Positions 1 through 13,020 of a DNA stretch of 64,000 bases are shown piece by piece. Within the stretch, counting starts at the first letter, position 1; every line of letters begins with the position of its first letter. Below the pieces are notes generated by a model. The model searched no databases. It had not been told where the DNA came from and saw only the letters and a list, made by a program, of their open reading frames with translations. The DNA is from Apostichopus japonicus. Taxonomy: Eukaryota > Echinodermata > Holothuroidea > Aspidochirotida > Stichopodidae. Made by a program: the position numbers and the translations under genes. The DNA lies in contig NC_092576.1 in the NCBI RefSeq assembly GCF_037975245.1, positions 35,430,611 to 35,494,610 of the forward strand, read 5' to 3'.

Positions 1-1580
1 GGGCACGTGGGTACCATGCATGGACTGTCATGTGATGTGTTCCAGCTTCCATGGCGGTACCAATTTGATATTTCCCAATATCATATTGAGAATGATAAAG
101 TTAATTACACACAATTGGAATAGGCCTAGACGAGTTTTGTAGCACAGTAGCTCATGTTTCTATCTCATCGGTCTACAAACATAGTATGTCAACGTCACTT
201 TGAAAAACTGAACACTGTTCAGTGTCATCTGTCGCTCTATATGTATAGAATCAGTGTGCATCTATAACACCCTATGTCAGAGCAGTTTAACTGTTGATGG
301 GAACTTGATGGTTGTCAAGAAAAGCTACTGTACCAGTACTTTGGGAAGATGTTAGCTAAGTAGTAGGACCGTGGAACGTGTTTGGTGATCTAACCTACTG
401 TATAAATGTTGGTCAACGACTATAACTATAATGTTAAGGTACAGACATTGCTAGGTAACTGTGTGTTGTCTGCTGCTCGAAGCCCAAATATACATTTACT
501 GTACTAGTTAGTAAACCACAATGGGCAATGTGGAGATTAATGCAGTATATCAGATTATTAGTACCACCCTGGAACACATTACAGTACATTACCCTCTATG
601 ACTGATATGCGGATTTACCGTGTGATGAAACCTCCAGGTTTACTTGATGGTGTCAACAGTATTAATATACACAGAGTGGTGCATCATGCATGACCATGTT
701 TTCATTCCGAGTTGCTTCAGACTTCAGAGCTTTAGTGATATGTATACAGATATTTATCATTATGAAACTTAAGGATAAAGCTGAGCAATTTGCTGAGCTG
801 CTGTATATCATAACATCTAGGCCTTATACTTAAATGTAAGTTTAGGCCATAAGCTTAAATCATAACAATCTTACAAAGTAAATCATTTAATACATATGTG
901 ACAAGGAGTATTTGTACAAACCATTAAGACTTGTTTTTCACATTATAATAGCCAAGGCATGATGAATCTCAATAAAGAAGGATATTTAAACTAGTACTTA
1001 GAGTACTACTACAGTAGTATAGGCTACTACTGTTGCTTAGCTGGGCCAGTGGAAGCAATTTTCAACATTGGCAGATCCAGCTCAAAGGTGCATGAGGAGG
1101 TGGTGGGAGCGGGTGGGTACCATTTGAAGGGGTGCAAAATAGTTGATATTGCTGACATTACAAAATAGGACCAAGCATTCTAGTAGAGTTTAGGATATGA
1201 CACCTCCCCTCTGAAAATTGTTTAAATAGTAGACTCAATGATACTAGCTACAACAGGTGGGTGCCAAATAATCTATGTAGGGATGTCTCCTGTGTTCATC
1301 TGTATATTCATTAAATGGTAAATATTTGCTGTTTGTTTCAATTATTGCAGACTTCATCTAGATAATGATGGAAATGTGGAAACCGTAAAATTTAAAAAGA
1401 ATTCTATAACCCTTTTGGGGGAAAAATTTCTTTGCAGTCAATAATAATACCATTTTCTGCAAAATAATACATAAGTTGAATGCTGGCCATGCAAAAGGTA
1501 TGCTGGACAGGTAACGAATGTGGTGAAGCAGAGATTAACTTTATGCAAATGGTGAGCAATGAATGGTTACTATGTGGAGT
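1..1580. other. AT-rich stretch, no gene seen
   Basis: No long open frame, paired splice sites with coding potential, or recognisable protein motif was found on either strand. The sequence is unique-looking and AT-rich. It could be intergenic, or intron or UTR of a gene whose exons lie outside the window. Confidence 0.5.
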
Positions 1581-1583
1581 GTT

Positions 1584-1812
1584 ATGGAGTTTTAGCTCAG
1601 TGGTTAACGCCGGTGCCTTTCAATCATTAGGTCCCGAGTTTGTGTCACTCCAAGATTAATGTATGTCGTCAAGTTACAGAGCTGTTGACAATTGACAATT
1701 CATAATCATGGACGTTAAATATGAATGTAAGAGACTGACTTCGGTCAGCTTGCGGCTTTGATAAGCCAATGATGGCTTCTTCGCGAGTTCCTGCTTGCAG
1801 GAGGATCTAAAC
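1584..1812 (+). repeat. tRNA-derived SINE
   Basis: The 5' end is tRNA-like. An A-box-like TTAGCTCAGTGG lies at about 1592-1603 and a B-box-like GGTCCCGAGTT at 1630-1640, with spacing close to that of a tRNA gene. The tRNA-like head is followed by about 170 bp of unrelated body ending near GCAGGAGGATCT, which is the layout of a SINE rather than a tRNA gene. The internal promoter boxes would recruit RNA polymerase III. No clear target-site duplication was seen. The exact ends are approximate. Confidence 0.6.
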
Positions 1813-1814
1813 TA

Positions 1815-4800
1815 CATGTGTGTATTTTGGATATATGTATGAATTGAGTATATAGTAAACAGTAATTATTCATTTACATTAAATAGGGTTATCATTTACA
1901 CCAAGCCTTCAAATTTTCACTGATCACCTATCTTTTCACCTATAGGCTCTGTCCAGATGTTCAATTTGAAATATGTGCCTCAGGGCATTTGTTTTTTTTC
2001 TAAGAATTTACAGTGCCATTATTTTTCAGTACACCTTGTTGATTTCCCAGTCTATGGTGTTTTAATAAACTGCATTCCCTCAAAAATTTATAATATCTAG
2101 TGTAAATCTGCTACTGTCTGACTGTTGTGCTCAGACTTTTGTTGCTTGAACAGGTTTGAATAGCAAAAATATTACTTCATATTGTTGTTATGCAGCTTTG
2201 TGAACATTTTTCCAAGGTGATGTCCAAAACATTCAGTGATGTCCGAAACACTCATAAAGTAACTTTTAATGAACACTGAGGATTTGAACTACTGTATAAT
2301 AAGTTCAAAACTGTCATTATACCTTGTAGGTAGCTTGTCAACAACAAAGACCCCTTTGTTACAAATTTAACTTTTGATATGATATGCGTTGTGTAGAAAA
2401 CATAACAGGGATGCACTAATACAGTTGTGGTGATGTCCGAAACATAGTCCAAGACAGTCTAATGCAAATCTATAAAACAAGTGTTTGCATTTTTCATTAT
2501 TTCAAATGAATTTGATGCTGTTTGTTAACATATCCTGATGTACTGATATATATTGCTAAGTATTAACAAGCATGGCCTTCGTTTAATAATTGTCTTGTTG
2601 ATCACTTGGATCCAAGTATCCGTTTTCTTTGTTTTGAACTTGGAACCTATGAAGGGTCCATAGATCTCTTTTGGTACAGGTATCAACTTACTAAAATGCT
2701 TTTCTATTCATTATTATTGCCATTAAATGAACATCATTTGGTTTATTACTAAATATTAGGTTTAATATATTAGGTAAACCATTGGTGGGTGATGTCCGAA
2801 ACAAGATCATTTTGGGGGGTGATGTCCGAAACAAGAGTCAAGAAAAAAAAATTCTGAGAGGACATGACCCAGAATTTTCAGCTTTTGGTTAATATATGTG
2901 CTTATGTTGTGGTTTAATTTTATGGTATAATTGTAACTATTAATTTCAATTTTGTTCTTTAAAGAAAAACTTTTTAAACTTTATTTCGGGAAAAATTGAA
3001 TATTTTCTGACAATAGTCTAATATTTTTTAAAAAACATCATCGATATCATTGAAAACTTGTCTTACAATAGCGAATTTTGTGTTAATAAAGAAAATAAAA
3101 ACAGAATTCCCAAATGTAGCAGCAATGGACACACCACCATTAAACAAAGAACAAATTTTGGAAAATTTATAGATTGTCACACTTTCAACCATCTTGAATA
3201 TAATTTCCAGAATAGTTTAAGCTCTGGTCAATTCTGATTCATAAATTGCAGATATTAGTTATGTTATTTACTTAGAACAGAAGTTCTTTACTGTAATTTG
3301 AAAATTTGGTACCTCAGGAAACCAAATTGGGCGCTTTAACGTGAACAGACGCACATACATACTGTACCAACTATGAGATCTGTCCAATAAAGCTTACTGT
3401 CATGAGCAACTGTGTTTACAAGCTAGGATCACAAACACAGTACTCCTACCAATGCACACGCACACATATGCCATCGTGAGTGGAAAGTTTCAACATCATT
3501 GAAACCAAACATTAAAAATGAACTCAGTCATGATGCCAAAGTCTGTGTACACGAGTAGTCCTGAGCTTAAACCCCAAATGATACGTTGAGGGACTAGATG
3601 TACCGGTATACATAGTCTAGGGTGCATGCAATTTTTTAGTAAATGAACTGCATGCGGGATGAGGCATTGAACCATGCATGAATACTCAGTCAATCTCTTG
3701 AAGTGATTGCATGCTAAATTCCTGGGTACAACTTACATACCAAATAATAGATCAATATTCAAACTTAGTAGTGTGGCATCTTTTTCAATTGTTGCATATG
3801 CGGTTTCCATGAAAAAAGTGATAGCTAAATTAACTAAACTGACATGAATATTGGACAACATGTACACTAAGTATTGACATCAAATAGGGAACTGCACTGT
3901 CAAGACTTCCACTTGCAATTTATGAAAGAATTATCTGGACTTATTTATGTTCATTCTCTTGTCAGAAAAGATGGCTTAAATTTGGCACAGTTTGAGGAAT
4001 GCATGAATGCAGAATGAGAACACCACAGCAGATATGCTCCACTTTATTGCAAGAAGTACAGGGCTGCAATTTCAAGGTCCACAAAGGATAACAACATACT
4101 GTAACTTTGAGCTGCTGGTTCATGCTGACCATGGGATGCAGAGAGAAATGGCTTATATGGAAATAAGGAGCTCCCACAAGCATATATTGCAAACATCCCA
4201 GTTGTCTTTAATATTCAGTAAGTATTGACTGTGAGATATATTTTAAATCCCTATGACCTGAAGTTAGTTTTCTAAAGTCTTCCCTTTAATATCCTCTAAG
4301 TCTGATCAACACACACTATACATAATATAAATTTACTGTACTAAGTTTCAACACGAACAAAGATGATGAAAATTTGCTGTTTATTTTCAAAAACTGTAAA
4401 CGATCTAAGGCAACGGCTAACAAAGTAATGTAAGAAAGACTTTCCACTTCCCACCAAGTCCACTGCCAAACCTTTTGTTTTACTTTGCTACTTCCACCAT
4501 CATAGAATGTTATCAGAATTGAAATGACTTAATGTGTAGTCTTTGAAAACCAAATGTACTGTAAATCTGCCATCTGGCAGGCTGGAATGAATTGTAGGTA
4601 GGATTGTGAAGCAAAGACTTGAGGTGTTAACACACCATCACATTTTAACCTTGATTATGATGTGTTTATTTGTACCTTTTGCAACAATGTCAATATCAAA
4701 ATGTGAGGCTTTAAAAAAATATTTACATGGAATGTACTTCAGTGAAACTTTGACTTATGATTGAAATGTTGTTTTGGTTCCTTGTAAGTTAACGAGAGCT

Positions 4801-5255
4801 GATGGAATTTCTCCACAAGAGAAGGAAGTACTGTCATCAATAAAATCTGCAGACAGAAGAATATTTTTACTGAAGATCAAAATTTTCAATGAAAGGAAAG
4901 GCTTTCGATTAAAATTGGACAAACAACTTCTGTAGATACAATGAGGACTAGATTTATATGTCATCCTTGGAGCCAGGTACGGTGCATTCTATGAGTTTGA
5001 ATTTTTCTTTTAGTTTCTGGACAGGTATATGACATGCAGCATACAAATTAAAATTTGTTAAAGAATTTTCTTCCTTCACAGCATCATAAAATTCATTATT
5101 CATAATCCATTTATACAAATTCTTATGTTGCTGTATTTGAGAATAATTTTCGTTAGTAAAACAAAGATTGTAATCATATTCATTGCATTAACTATTATTC
5201 ATGTAACTACCTTACTTCACTGTATCAAATAAAACATTGTTTCACCAATCCATTA
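1815..5255. other. Gene-poor AT-rich stretch with a recurring 13-bp motif
   Basis: No supported gene. GATGTCCGAAACA occurs exactly at 2238, 2432, 2791 and 2821, with a one-mismatch copy at 2219. The two short overlapping open frames at about 3962-4228 (one per strand) have no recognisable motif. A GTAAGT donor follows one of them at 4219, but no matching acceptor or homologous domain supports an exon. Confidence 0.45.
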
Positions 5256-5267
5256 TTCCAGTTGCTA

Positions 5268-6599
5268 TACTGCTGGGAGGGGAGACACCAAGGTCTTTTA
5301 ATACTTCAGTTACCCAGATGCTCAATAATGCTTCCCACAATGGGGATGTTGGGTCTAGCAAACCTTAAGTCTAGTGGACCCTCAAATGTAATGGGCATCC
5401 TCCCCCCCCCCCCATGTTGGTACTGCATGTGGTATACTTTTGTTAGTGAAACTAAGAGTTTCATCCTAGTCATTACATCGAGGGATGCTCTTTATTAAAC
5501 TCCTTTACTTCACTGCAGCGTATTGGTAATCAACTATTCTAGTTGTAATGTTGCTAGTACTGTATTTGAGAATCCTTTTGTTAGTGAAACGAAGAGTTTA
5601 ATGCTATCCATTACATTTAGGAGTACTCTCTAAGTGTCTACCTTCACAACATCATATAATAAATTATTAACAATCCATTATCTCTTTATATTTATGGCAG
5701 AGCTGTAGTCGAGTCCAATTAGCCAGAGCCCGATCCAAGTCCGATTCCATCTTGTCTGAGCCAAATACAAGACCCCTCAAGTCCGAGCCGACTCCAGATA
5801 CCAAAGATCACCTTTGGTAAAAATTCTTGAACTGTTATGATAATTATGCACCCAGGAGGAAATTTACCTCATGCTATAATTTTGTCGGACCAGATAAGTG
5901 ACAGCAAGCTCTTCCTGGTTCATAAATGTTATAAAACTACTGGGAGGGAAGACACCAAGGTCCTTCAATACTTCAGTTACCCAATAAATGCTCACTAGAC
6001 GCTCAATAATGCTTCCCACAATGGGGGTGTTGGGTCTAGCAAGTCTAGTGGACCCTCAATATAATGGGCATCCCTCTTGTTGGTACTGCATGTGGTATCC
6101 TTTTGTTAGTGAAACTAAGAGTTTTATCCTAGTCATTACATTGAGGGATGCTCTTTATTAAACTCCCTTTCTTCACTGCATCGTATTGGTGATCCATTAT
6201 TTTAGCTGTAATGTTGCTAGTACTGTATTTGAGAATCCTTTTGTTAGTGAAACGAAGAGTTTAATGCTATCCATTACATTTAGGAGTTAACTTTCTAAGT
6301 CTCTACCTTCTCAACATCATATAATAAATTATTAACAATCCATTATCTTTTTATATTTATGGCAGAGCTGTAGTCGAGTCCAATTAGCCAGAGTCTGAGC
6401 CAAGTCCGAGCCCACTTGGTATGAGCCAAATCCAAGACCCTTCAAGTTCGAGCCGACTCCAGATATTCAAATATGATCACCTTTGGTAAAAATTCTTGAA
6501 CTGTTATGATAATTATGCACCCAGGAGGAAATTTACCTCATGCTATAATTTTTTCCGACCAGATAAGTGGCAGCAAGCTTTTCCTGGTTCATAAATGTT
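5268..6599 (+). repeat. Direct tandem duplication, unit about 669 bp (two copies)
   Basis: Copy 1 runs from about 5268 to 5930 and copy 2 from about 5937 to 6599. Both start near ACTGGGAGGGGAGACACC and end in TTCCTGGTTCATAAATGTT. They share the same order of landmarks, including a GAGTCC/AGTCCGAG-rich block (5712-5790 and 6371-6450). Inside each unit a segment containing GTTAGTGAAAC(T/G)AAGAG recurs, so this is a higher-order repeat. A weaker relative of that sub-unit lies just upstream at about 5085-5260. The open frames across it are not conserved between copies and are probably not coding. Confidence 0.8.
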
Positions 6600-9500
6600 C
6601 AGCCCGGGCGCTCAACTTTCAAACCATGCAGGGAGAGGCAAAATCATATTCAAACCACGACCACCGCCAGGTTAGAACGTGCTTGTGAGAACCCTGCTCT
6701 ACTAAAAGTGAAATTCTAATTACATTTAGGATTGCTCATTAAGATTTTCAAATCATCATCATTGTCATGGTTGCTACTTTTTCTGATGTCATCATCATTT
6801 GTGAATTATTGTTATTGTTGCCATGTTACATTTGCCAGTATCAATTTTGCTTATTGTTCTCTCAAATTGCGGAGTAGAAGGAAGAAATGTTAGCTAATAG
6901 TTATTATACCATATGGTCTTGGTCTCTAAATTGTTTACGCTGAGGTCAGTATGAACACAAGTGTTTATAATAGTTTTCCTTTCTGTTAAAGTATTTTCTG
7001 AATCATTTCATTAATTTTATATTTATACTGGAATTTCCAGTAGGTGTTGGCTTCATTGAGGGTCAAAGGCTACTCAAGGTCAGTAGAGTAACATAGAGCA
7101 TCTAACTCAACAAGGAAAAGTTGGTAGTCATATGTAGTGCATATAGGCTTCTGACATTGAGTACTATTCTATAAACAGTATAGCAGAAGCCCATGTGAGA
7201 TAACTAGATATCTGAAACTGAAAGCCATGTTAACATGATAGTTCAATATTGGAATGATGAATGGAAGTTTGTATGCAGGTGTATCATGTGCTGAGTGCTC
7301 TTAGCCAAGTCAAAGGTTATTTGAGGCCGATATAGGTAAAATCTGAAAACCTTCATGATCCCATACTATCTAGTATCTGACTAGTAGCTGCTTTAATAGC
7401 TGAATCTTAGGGCAATTAATATATTTATCAGAACAAGTAATGTACCTCAAAAGACTTCTTAAGCTCTTTTGAGCCCCATTCAATATTTCAGTGTATTAAC
7501 TTCATCATTCTTTTAACAAATTTACTCCAAATTGCTAGTTTCATGTTCTGGCAATGAACCTTTGTCATATCATGTTGCATGAGTGCTGTAACTGGTTTAC
7601 AAGCTTGCAAAAGTCTTAAAAGGAGGATAGGGTGTTGGGATAAATAGTTCAAAATAATATTAACAAAATTGTACCATATTTTGTTTTTCTTTTTTCCCCA
7701 TATGTTGCCACTGCTTGAATAAGACTAGTTGATAGGACTTTTTGTGAGCTCCACCTTTGACAACAAGGTACAGTAGACTTCAACTGCATCTTGTTGGCAA
7801 CATCCTAGGAAAGTTTCAATAAACACAGATGTTTCTATAAATGAGGAATCTGATGAACATTCCAATACTGCAAGTCTTTATTGGACATTTCAGCAGGAGG
7901 CAATAACCAATTCTGCTATCGTTACATACTGTAGGTCCTTCATAAAATGCCACTTAAAGAACTGTATTACTTCCTTGGAAGGTGAATTTTATTGTCAAAT
8001 ACAACATCTGTCAAATGTTTCCCAACCTGTCCAACACCTCCCCCCACCCCCTCCATTTATCCCGAGTAGTTTACAGAAACTGGGACAGAACATTTTTTTG
8101 GAAACAAGGTTAAATAATGTTGTTTGACGTATTGAGCATTTATCTATATGTCCCTTTCGAATCTAGATAGGAGGAAGTAGCAAACAATGCAAGGAAAACA
8201 TGAAGTTCAAGTGGATGCTTTAATTGCTGTTACCCAAAACATTGCTATATTCATTGATAAATATAATCCACTTCAAATTCAGTACCGTTATACAACATGC
8301 AAAAGAGTTATGATATTGATGTACTTTCTGAATTTAGACCATTGCAGGTGAACAAGTTTAACATTGGTTTTTAATTTGACTGTATGTAGAAAACACCGGT
8401 TACATAATGAACCTCAGATACAATGTCGTGCAAATACATATTACTGCTAGGAGCTGTTTAACAAACAGTGAAAGAAAAATGTATTACTTGACTATCAAAA
8501 GATTCGCAGAACTCCACTCCTTCAACAATATTTACAGTGGTGCAGATTCAAAGTAGTGCAAGGGCAACAACTGCCTATCTCTTTAAGAAATTTCCAAGTG
8601 CTTTCATTTCTAGCATTTGCATGTGTTCAAAAGAAAAATGACAAATTAAAAGATGTGGTCTTTTCAACATGTTACCACATCTCCCCCCCCCCCTCTCTCC
8701 CCCATCAAAAAAAGTATTGCATGTACAGCAGTAACCCTTTTTGTACATGTGCAATATATGGGGCAGAGCCTTATTCATGACTTGACCAAGCCCTTTATCC
8801 ATTTGAATAGCACAAGTTATGTCAGTGGTATTAACATCAGTGCCTCATAGAAAATGTGCCTCATGGTGAATTTTCTAGCTGATAGCATGAATGTGAATGA
8901 GCTGAAGTTGTTGAAGTTGCTTTGTTTATGTATTTCTGAAAGTAACATGAAATTTCATATTGATTTTAATGAAAATATTTGCATTTATCAGTAATAAACA
9001 GAAAGAAGACATTATGATTTCTGCTAAAGTGTCTTATATCTGCCTCTTATGTTAAAATTGTGTTCATTGGTTGGTCCTTGTACTTCGAACATATTGCGCC
9101 CTAACTCAGCAAACCCATATTCGATCTGAAGATGCAATTCAGACAGCTTACTGTTCTAGCAAGTTCTCGACCAATTATATCGATGAATTTGCATCTGGAT
9201 GAATTTGCACTGGATGAATTTGAATCATGCCAACTATGTAAGGAGCCATTTCTTTAAACCTTGCAAGACTGTGCGAAAAATATATCATTCATTGGTCTGC
9301 ATGGTATCGAATCTCCATGATGACCACTCATGAACGACCCTTCGACCGCGGACCGGCAGTAGGCTATAGTTGCTGAAAAACCTGACGTGACATAGCGCAT
9401 AGGCCGAGATATGTCATGATATTAAGCAACTTACCAGATTGTCTTTTTTCTTCTATTTCTCTAAACTATTTGATGACCATATCAAGACATGGGGATCTCA

Positions 9501-9610
9501 AAATAAAGGATGCTGTGAAACTTTAGAGCAGCTTACAAGGCCTGGGAAGTGTTGTTTCCAACGATCTAGGAGGTCTTTATAGCTGAAAATTTCCCGTATG
9601 CTGAGCGCCA
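6600..9610. other. AT-rich stretch, no gene seen
   Basis: No supported coding exon. Short phrases of the type GGTCAAAGG...(C/T)GAGG(C/T)C at about 7060 and 7310 look like old dispersed-repeat fragments. The overlapping short open frames around 8556-8850 lie over a C-rich tract and have no motif. Confidence 0.4.
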
Positions 9611-9616
9611 ACCCAT

Positions 9617-9724
9617 ATGGTGGCACTCCACTCAGGTAGCAACAAGACGCCCTCCCAGGAATTGTTCAAGCCCCCCCCCCAAGCGCCCACCCCCTCCACT
9701 GGAACAATCCTGGCTACGTCACTG
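9617..9724. mobile_element. Fragment of a short-TIR DNA transposon
   Basis: The segment ends in GGCTACGTCACTG (9712-9724), the reverse complement of a CAGTGACGTAGCC-type terminus. CAGTG...-type termini are typical of hAT-like and related non-autonomous elements. A C-rich tract precedes it. The opposite end was not located, so this is a partial element at best. Confidence 0.35.
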
Positions 9725-9921
9725 CATGTACCACAGGTTTATCTGATATCAAAGGGAAAGCGGCTTTCCACAAGAATAAAGAAAGCATATCTACATTTTT
9801 GTGTAACACCTACACAACTCAATCCCCACGCAAACAAGACTACCTACGTATGGTTTTCATTGAGGATTCCAATAATTCCTGCAATTTCCTACCAATAACG
9901 TATGGAAAGTCACTCCTGTTA

Positions 9922-10297
9922 TCGTGGCGGAGCTAGGGGTATTGGTAAGAGGGGATGAGAATGGTCTGCATTGGCGCTTTCGACTTTATCTAAGCGGAGC
10001 GCCACCACAGGTTGGCGCAGAGCGTACAGAAATCTTTTGAGTAAAGATACTCCCTATATGGCCGGAATTGACCCTTTCCGGGCCTTGCTAATTTGCAGAT
10101 AAACGAAGAATAAATAGGTGTCATCGCCAACAAAATGTGACAAATGTCAATAGGTAGATGAGAGCGCCATAAAAAAGTCAATACTCGCGAATAAGTAAAA
10201 AAAGTGATCAATAGCTGAAAAGGGCGCCAGCAGTCCATATTAGTCCGTTGAGGGGGGGGGGCATCCGCCCCCTGACTGTATTGACGCTCCGCCACTG
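9922..10297. mobile_element. MITE, family 1, copy 1 (GTGGCGGAGC termini)
   Basis: Left end GTGGCGGAGCTAGG (about 9924) and right end GCTCCGCCACTG (10286-10297) are inverted repeats of each other. The interior closely matches the second copy at 12525-12857, sharing the GGCGCTTTCGACTTTATC and GACAAATGTCAATAGGTAG blocks. No transposase is encoded, so it is non-autonomous. A G-run lies near the right end. No convincing target-site duplication was seen. Confidence 0.75.
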
Positions 10298-11066
10298 TTG
10301 GGAGCTCAGTGTAGGAAGAGAAGGGGGGGGGGGGGGAGAGGGAGGGTATTTTTTTAACGGTTTGGGTGAGGGTCTGCAATGATTCGTAATGACATGTTAT
10401 CACAAGCGTTCAACATGCTCAAATAAAAAGAATGAATGAGGAGGAATTCAGATCACTTTTCAATCATTTTTTGAAACAAATTGAGCAAATTGATCGCTAT
10501 TAATCTTGAAATTGGTTTTATCACGGTCATTGTCATGTTTCTCATATGTACCTTTCTCATATAAAAGAATTCTGTACGTAATGTTATCAGAAATACTTTT
10601 AAAATGACACCAAAGAGATTAAAAATTCTTTTCGAATTTGTTAATAATATTGTCTTTTAAGAGACACCGTAGACACGTTGCTCGGTTGGGTTTACTGCAT
10701 TAGTGGCAAATGGAGACCAATATCCGCACTAAGTGGACCTAATGTTATAGTCGTTCGTTGACCTTGAACAGAGGGGCCTACCGTGAAAACGTACGGAAAA
10801 TTCATCCTTTTATATCTCAGCGAGACAATTCCACTGGATACAATAATACGACTCAAAAGTCCTTAGATGTGGTTATCATAACAATCACAATAACAGATAT
10901 GTATGAAAAGCAGATTAAAGATATGATCAAAACTCAAAAGTGGACCAAAAAACGATGTCCCTACGGATGCCGTTAAGTGACATTTACATACTTTGTGTGT
11001 AGTAGGTTCCGTAGCTCTTTTGTGGAAAAACTTTGTAATATGCTTAAAGTTGGTAGTTCATCCATG
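10298..11066. other. No gene seen
   Basis: This stretch includes a G-run (10323-10336) and AT-rich sequence. A 72-codon open frame at 10758-10976 has no recognisable motif and is not supported as a gene. Confidence 0.4.
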
Positions 11067-11074
11067 CTTTAGAT

Positions 11075-11482
11075 CAGGGTTGTCCAACCTACGGCCCGCG
11101 GGCCACAGTCCGGCCCGCCGAGGGTTGTGTCCGGCCCGCCAGAGGTGCTCTGCGGTGCGAAATTTTAGTGAGCAGATTTATTGATAACAATTTGAAGCTA
11201 TTTAATCAATCTTCGAACCATCTGAGTCCAAAAAACTGCATACAGGTCAGTTCGTGTGACACTCTCAGCGGAGGGGGGGGGGGGGAGGGCGGCTGAACTT
11301 TATTCATCTGTTTTATCAGGAAGGAAAATAAATCAGTGTGCTCCGCCGTGCAGTGCTCACATTTTGTTGCCTTGGGCTTCAGGCAAAAAAAATCGAAAAA
11401 TCGAGCGTAGGGTTCATGCGGCCCCCTCCTTCATCATAATCATTCCATGAGGCCCTCCTCTGCAAAAGGTTGGACAACCCTG
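11075..11482. mobile_element. hAT-type MITE, 408 bp, with perfect TIRs and 8-bp TSD
   Basis: The termini are perfect 15-bp inverted repeats: CAGGGTTGTCCAACC at 11075-11089 and GGTTGGACAACCCTG at 11468-11482. They are flanked by an exact 8-bp direct repeat, CTTTAGAT, at 11067-11074 and 11483-11490. CAGGG termini and an 8-bp duplication are hallmarks of the hAT superfamily. The interior is GC-rich near the left end and carries no transposase, so the element would depend on an enzyme supplied elsewhere. Confidence 0.9.
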
Positions 11483-11951
11483 CTTTAGATTAATGAGAGA
11501 CATAGATCATCACGTTTTATGAGGAGGGAGGCTATTTTTAAAAATCTGGGTAATAGGTACTGTAACTCTTTTCTTGGAGAAAGCTTGGAATAGGCGGATA
11601 AGGAAGAAAGTTTCGAGTTCCTTCCACGCATTAGATAAATGAGGGACCTAGTTCATCACGCTTTGCGAGGATATCTCATATATTAGGTGTAAGAGAAGCG
11701 GTGATTGTAAGGAAGGGAAGGGGAGAATGGGGGGGTAAATGATGTTACCAGGGGGACCTAATAATTTGTCCTAAATGAGATTTAAAATATTCATTCATGT
11801 AAATAAATGTCATTACTGCCTGCTCTCGCTGATTTCTTTTAACCCTATAGAGCGGAGTGTGTCAGGTGAAGAAGGGTAGGGCAGGATGGGGGAGGGATGA
11901 TAAATGACGATGTAACCAGGGGGCTGATAATTCGTTCAATAAGAGATTTGA

Positions 11952-11964
11952 AAATATATATATT

Positions 11965-12050
<86 letters not shown>
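11952..12050. repeat. (TA)n microsatellite
   Basis: About 100 bp of nearly pure alternating TA with a few TTTA interruptions at the left side. Confidence 0.95.
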
Positions 12051-12051
<1 letters not shown>

Positions 12052-12524
12052 TTAAGTTTATATCGTTACTGCCTGCTCCCATTGATTTCTTTCAAACCTA
12101 GATTACGCTTATCGGAAGACTATACGCCGACAATACAATTCTTTAACAAGGAGATGCTTCTAATTTATTAAACTGTGTAACTTTCACTAATCTATTTGGA
12201 AAAAAATATGCTTTTAAGTTGAAAGACTCAGTAAGGATCAATTAAGTAGAACAAAGATCGTTGCGTGCTGCGTGTAACGATGAAGTTTCCTACATTGGGA
12301 TGGAAGAGTATCAGGGAGTGTAAGATTGAGTGGGAAGTTAAATGACGGTGTAACTGAGAAATTAAACAAAAATCTTAGTGATAAAATCATTATTGCTTGC
12401 TCTTTGCTGATTTAACATTAGAATAAGTGTCTCTAATCATTAGATATTCCTTTAACATACGAGGTTCGGTTGGGGAAGGGGGGGGGGGGTACCAGACGGA
12501 TTGACGGGGAAGAAGATTGGTAGC

Positions 12525-12857
12525 CAGTGGCGGAGCTAGGGATATTGGTCAGAGGGGCGAGAAAGGTCTGTACGGGCGCTTTCGACTTTATCTAAGCGGA
12601 GCGCCACCACAGGTTGGCGCAGAGCGTACAGAAATATTCTGAGTAAAGATACTCCCTATATCGCCGGAAATTACCCTTTAGGTATAGGTGTCATCGCCAA
12701 CAAAATGTGACAAATGTCAATAGGTAGATAAGAGCGCAATAAAAAAGTAAATAATCGCGAATAAGTAAAAAGTGTTGAATAGCTGAAAAGGGCGCCAGCT
12801 TCCCATTTGAGTCCGCCCCCCCCCCCCCCGCCTGACTGTATGGACGCTCCGCCACTG
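12525..12857. mobile_element. MITE, family 1, copy 2
   Basis: Starts CAGTGGCGGAGC (12525) and ends GCTCCGCCACTG (12857), a perfect inverted pair. It matches the copy at 9922-10297 through most of its length but lacks a block present in copy 1 after the CGGAA(T)T landmark, so the two insertions are independent or have diverged by deletion. It is non-autonomous. The 8 bp on either side do not match, so the target-site duplication is lost or was never detectable. Confidence 0.8.
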
Positions 12858-13020
12858 CCTGTTATGACATTAGAAACAAATACTGATATGAGATGAGTGT
12901 GGTATATACCTACTGACGACTGATAACAGTATTATAGTGCATGTTCTAGCCTTTTGACATCGTATGAATCTAGCAGACAACGTACAGGTACCGTCTGGTA
13001 CCATTATCCGTTTTGAGTGA

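Noticed and set aside
1584-1660. Functional tRNA gene
   Set aside because: A- and B-box-like sequences are present, but the acceptor stem does not close and an unrelated body follows, which fits a SINE.
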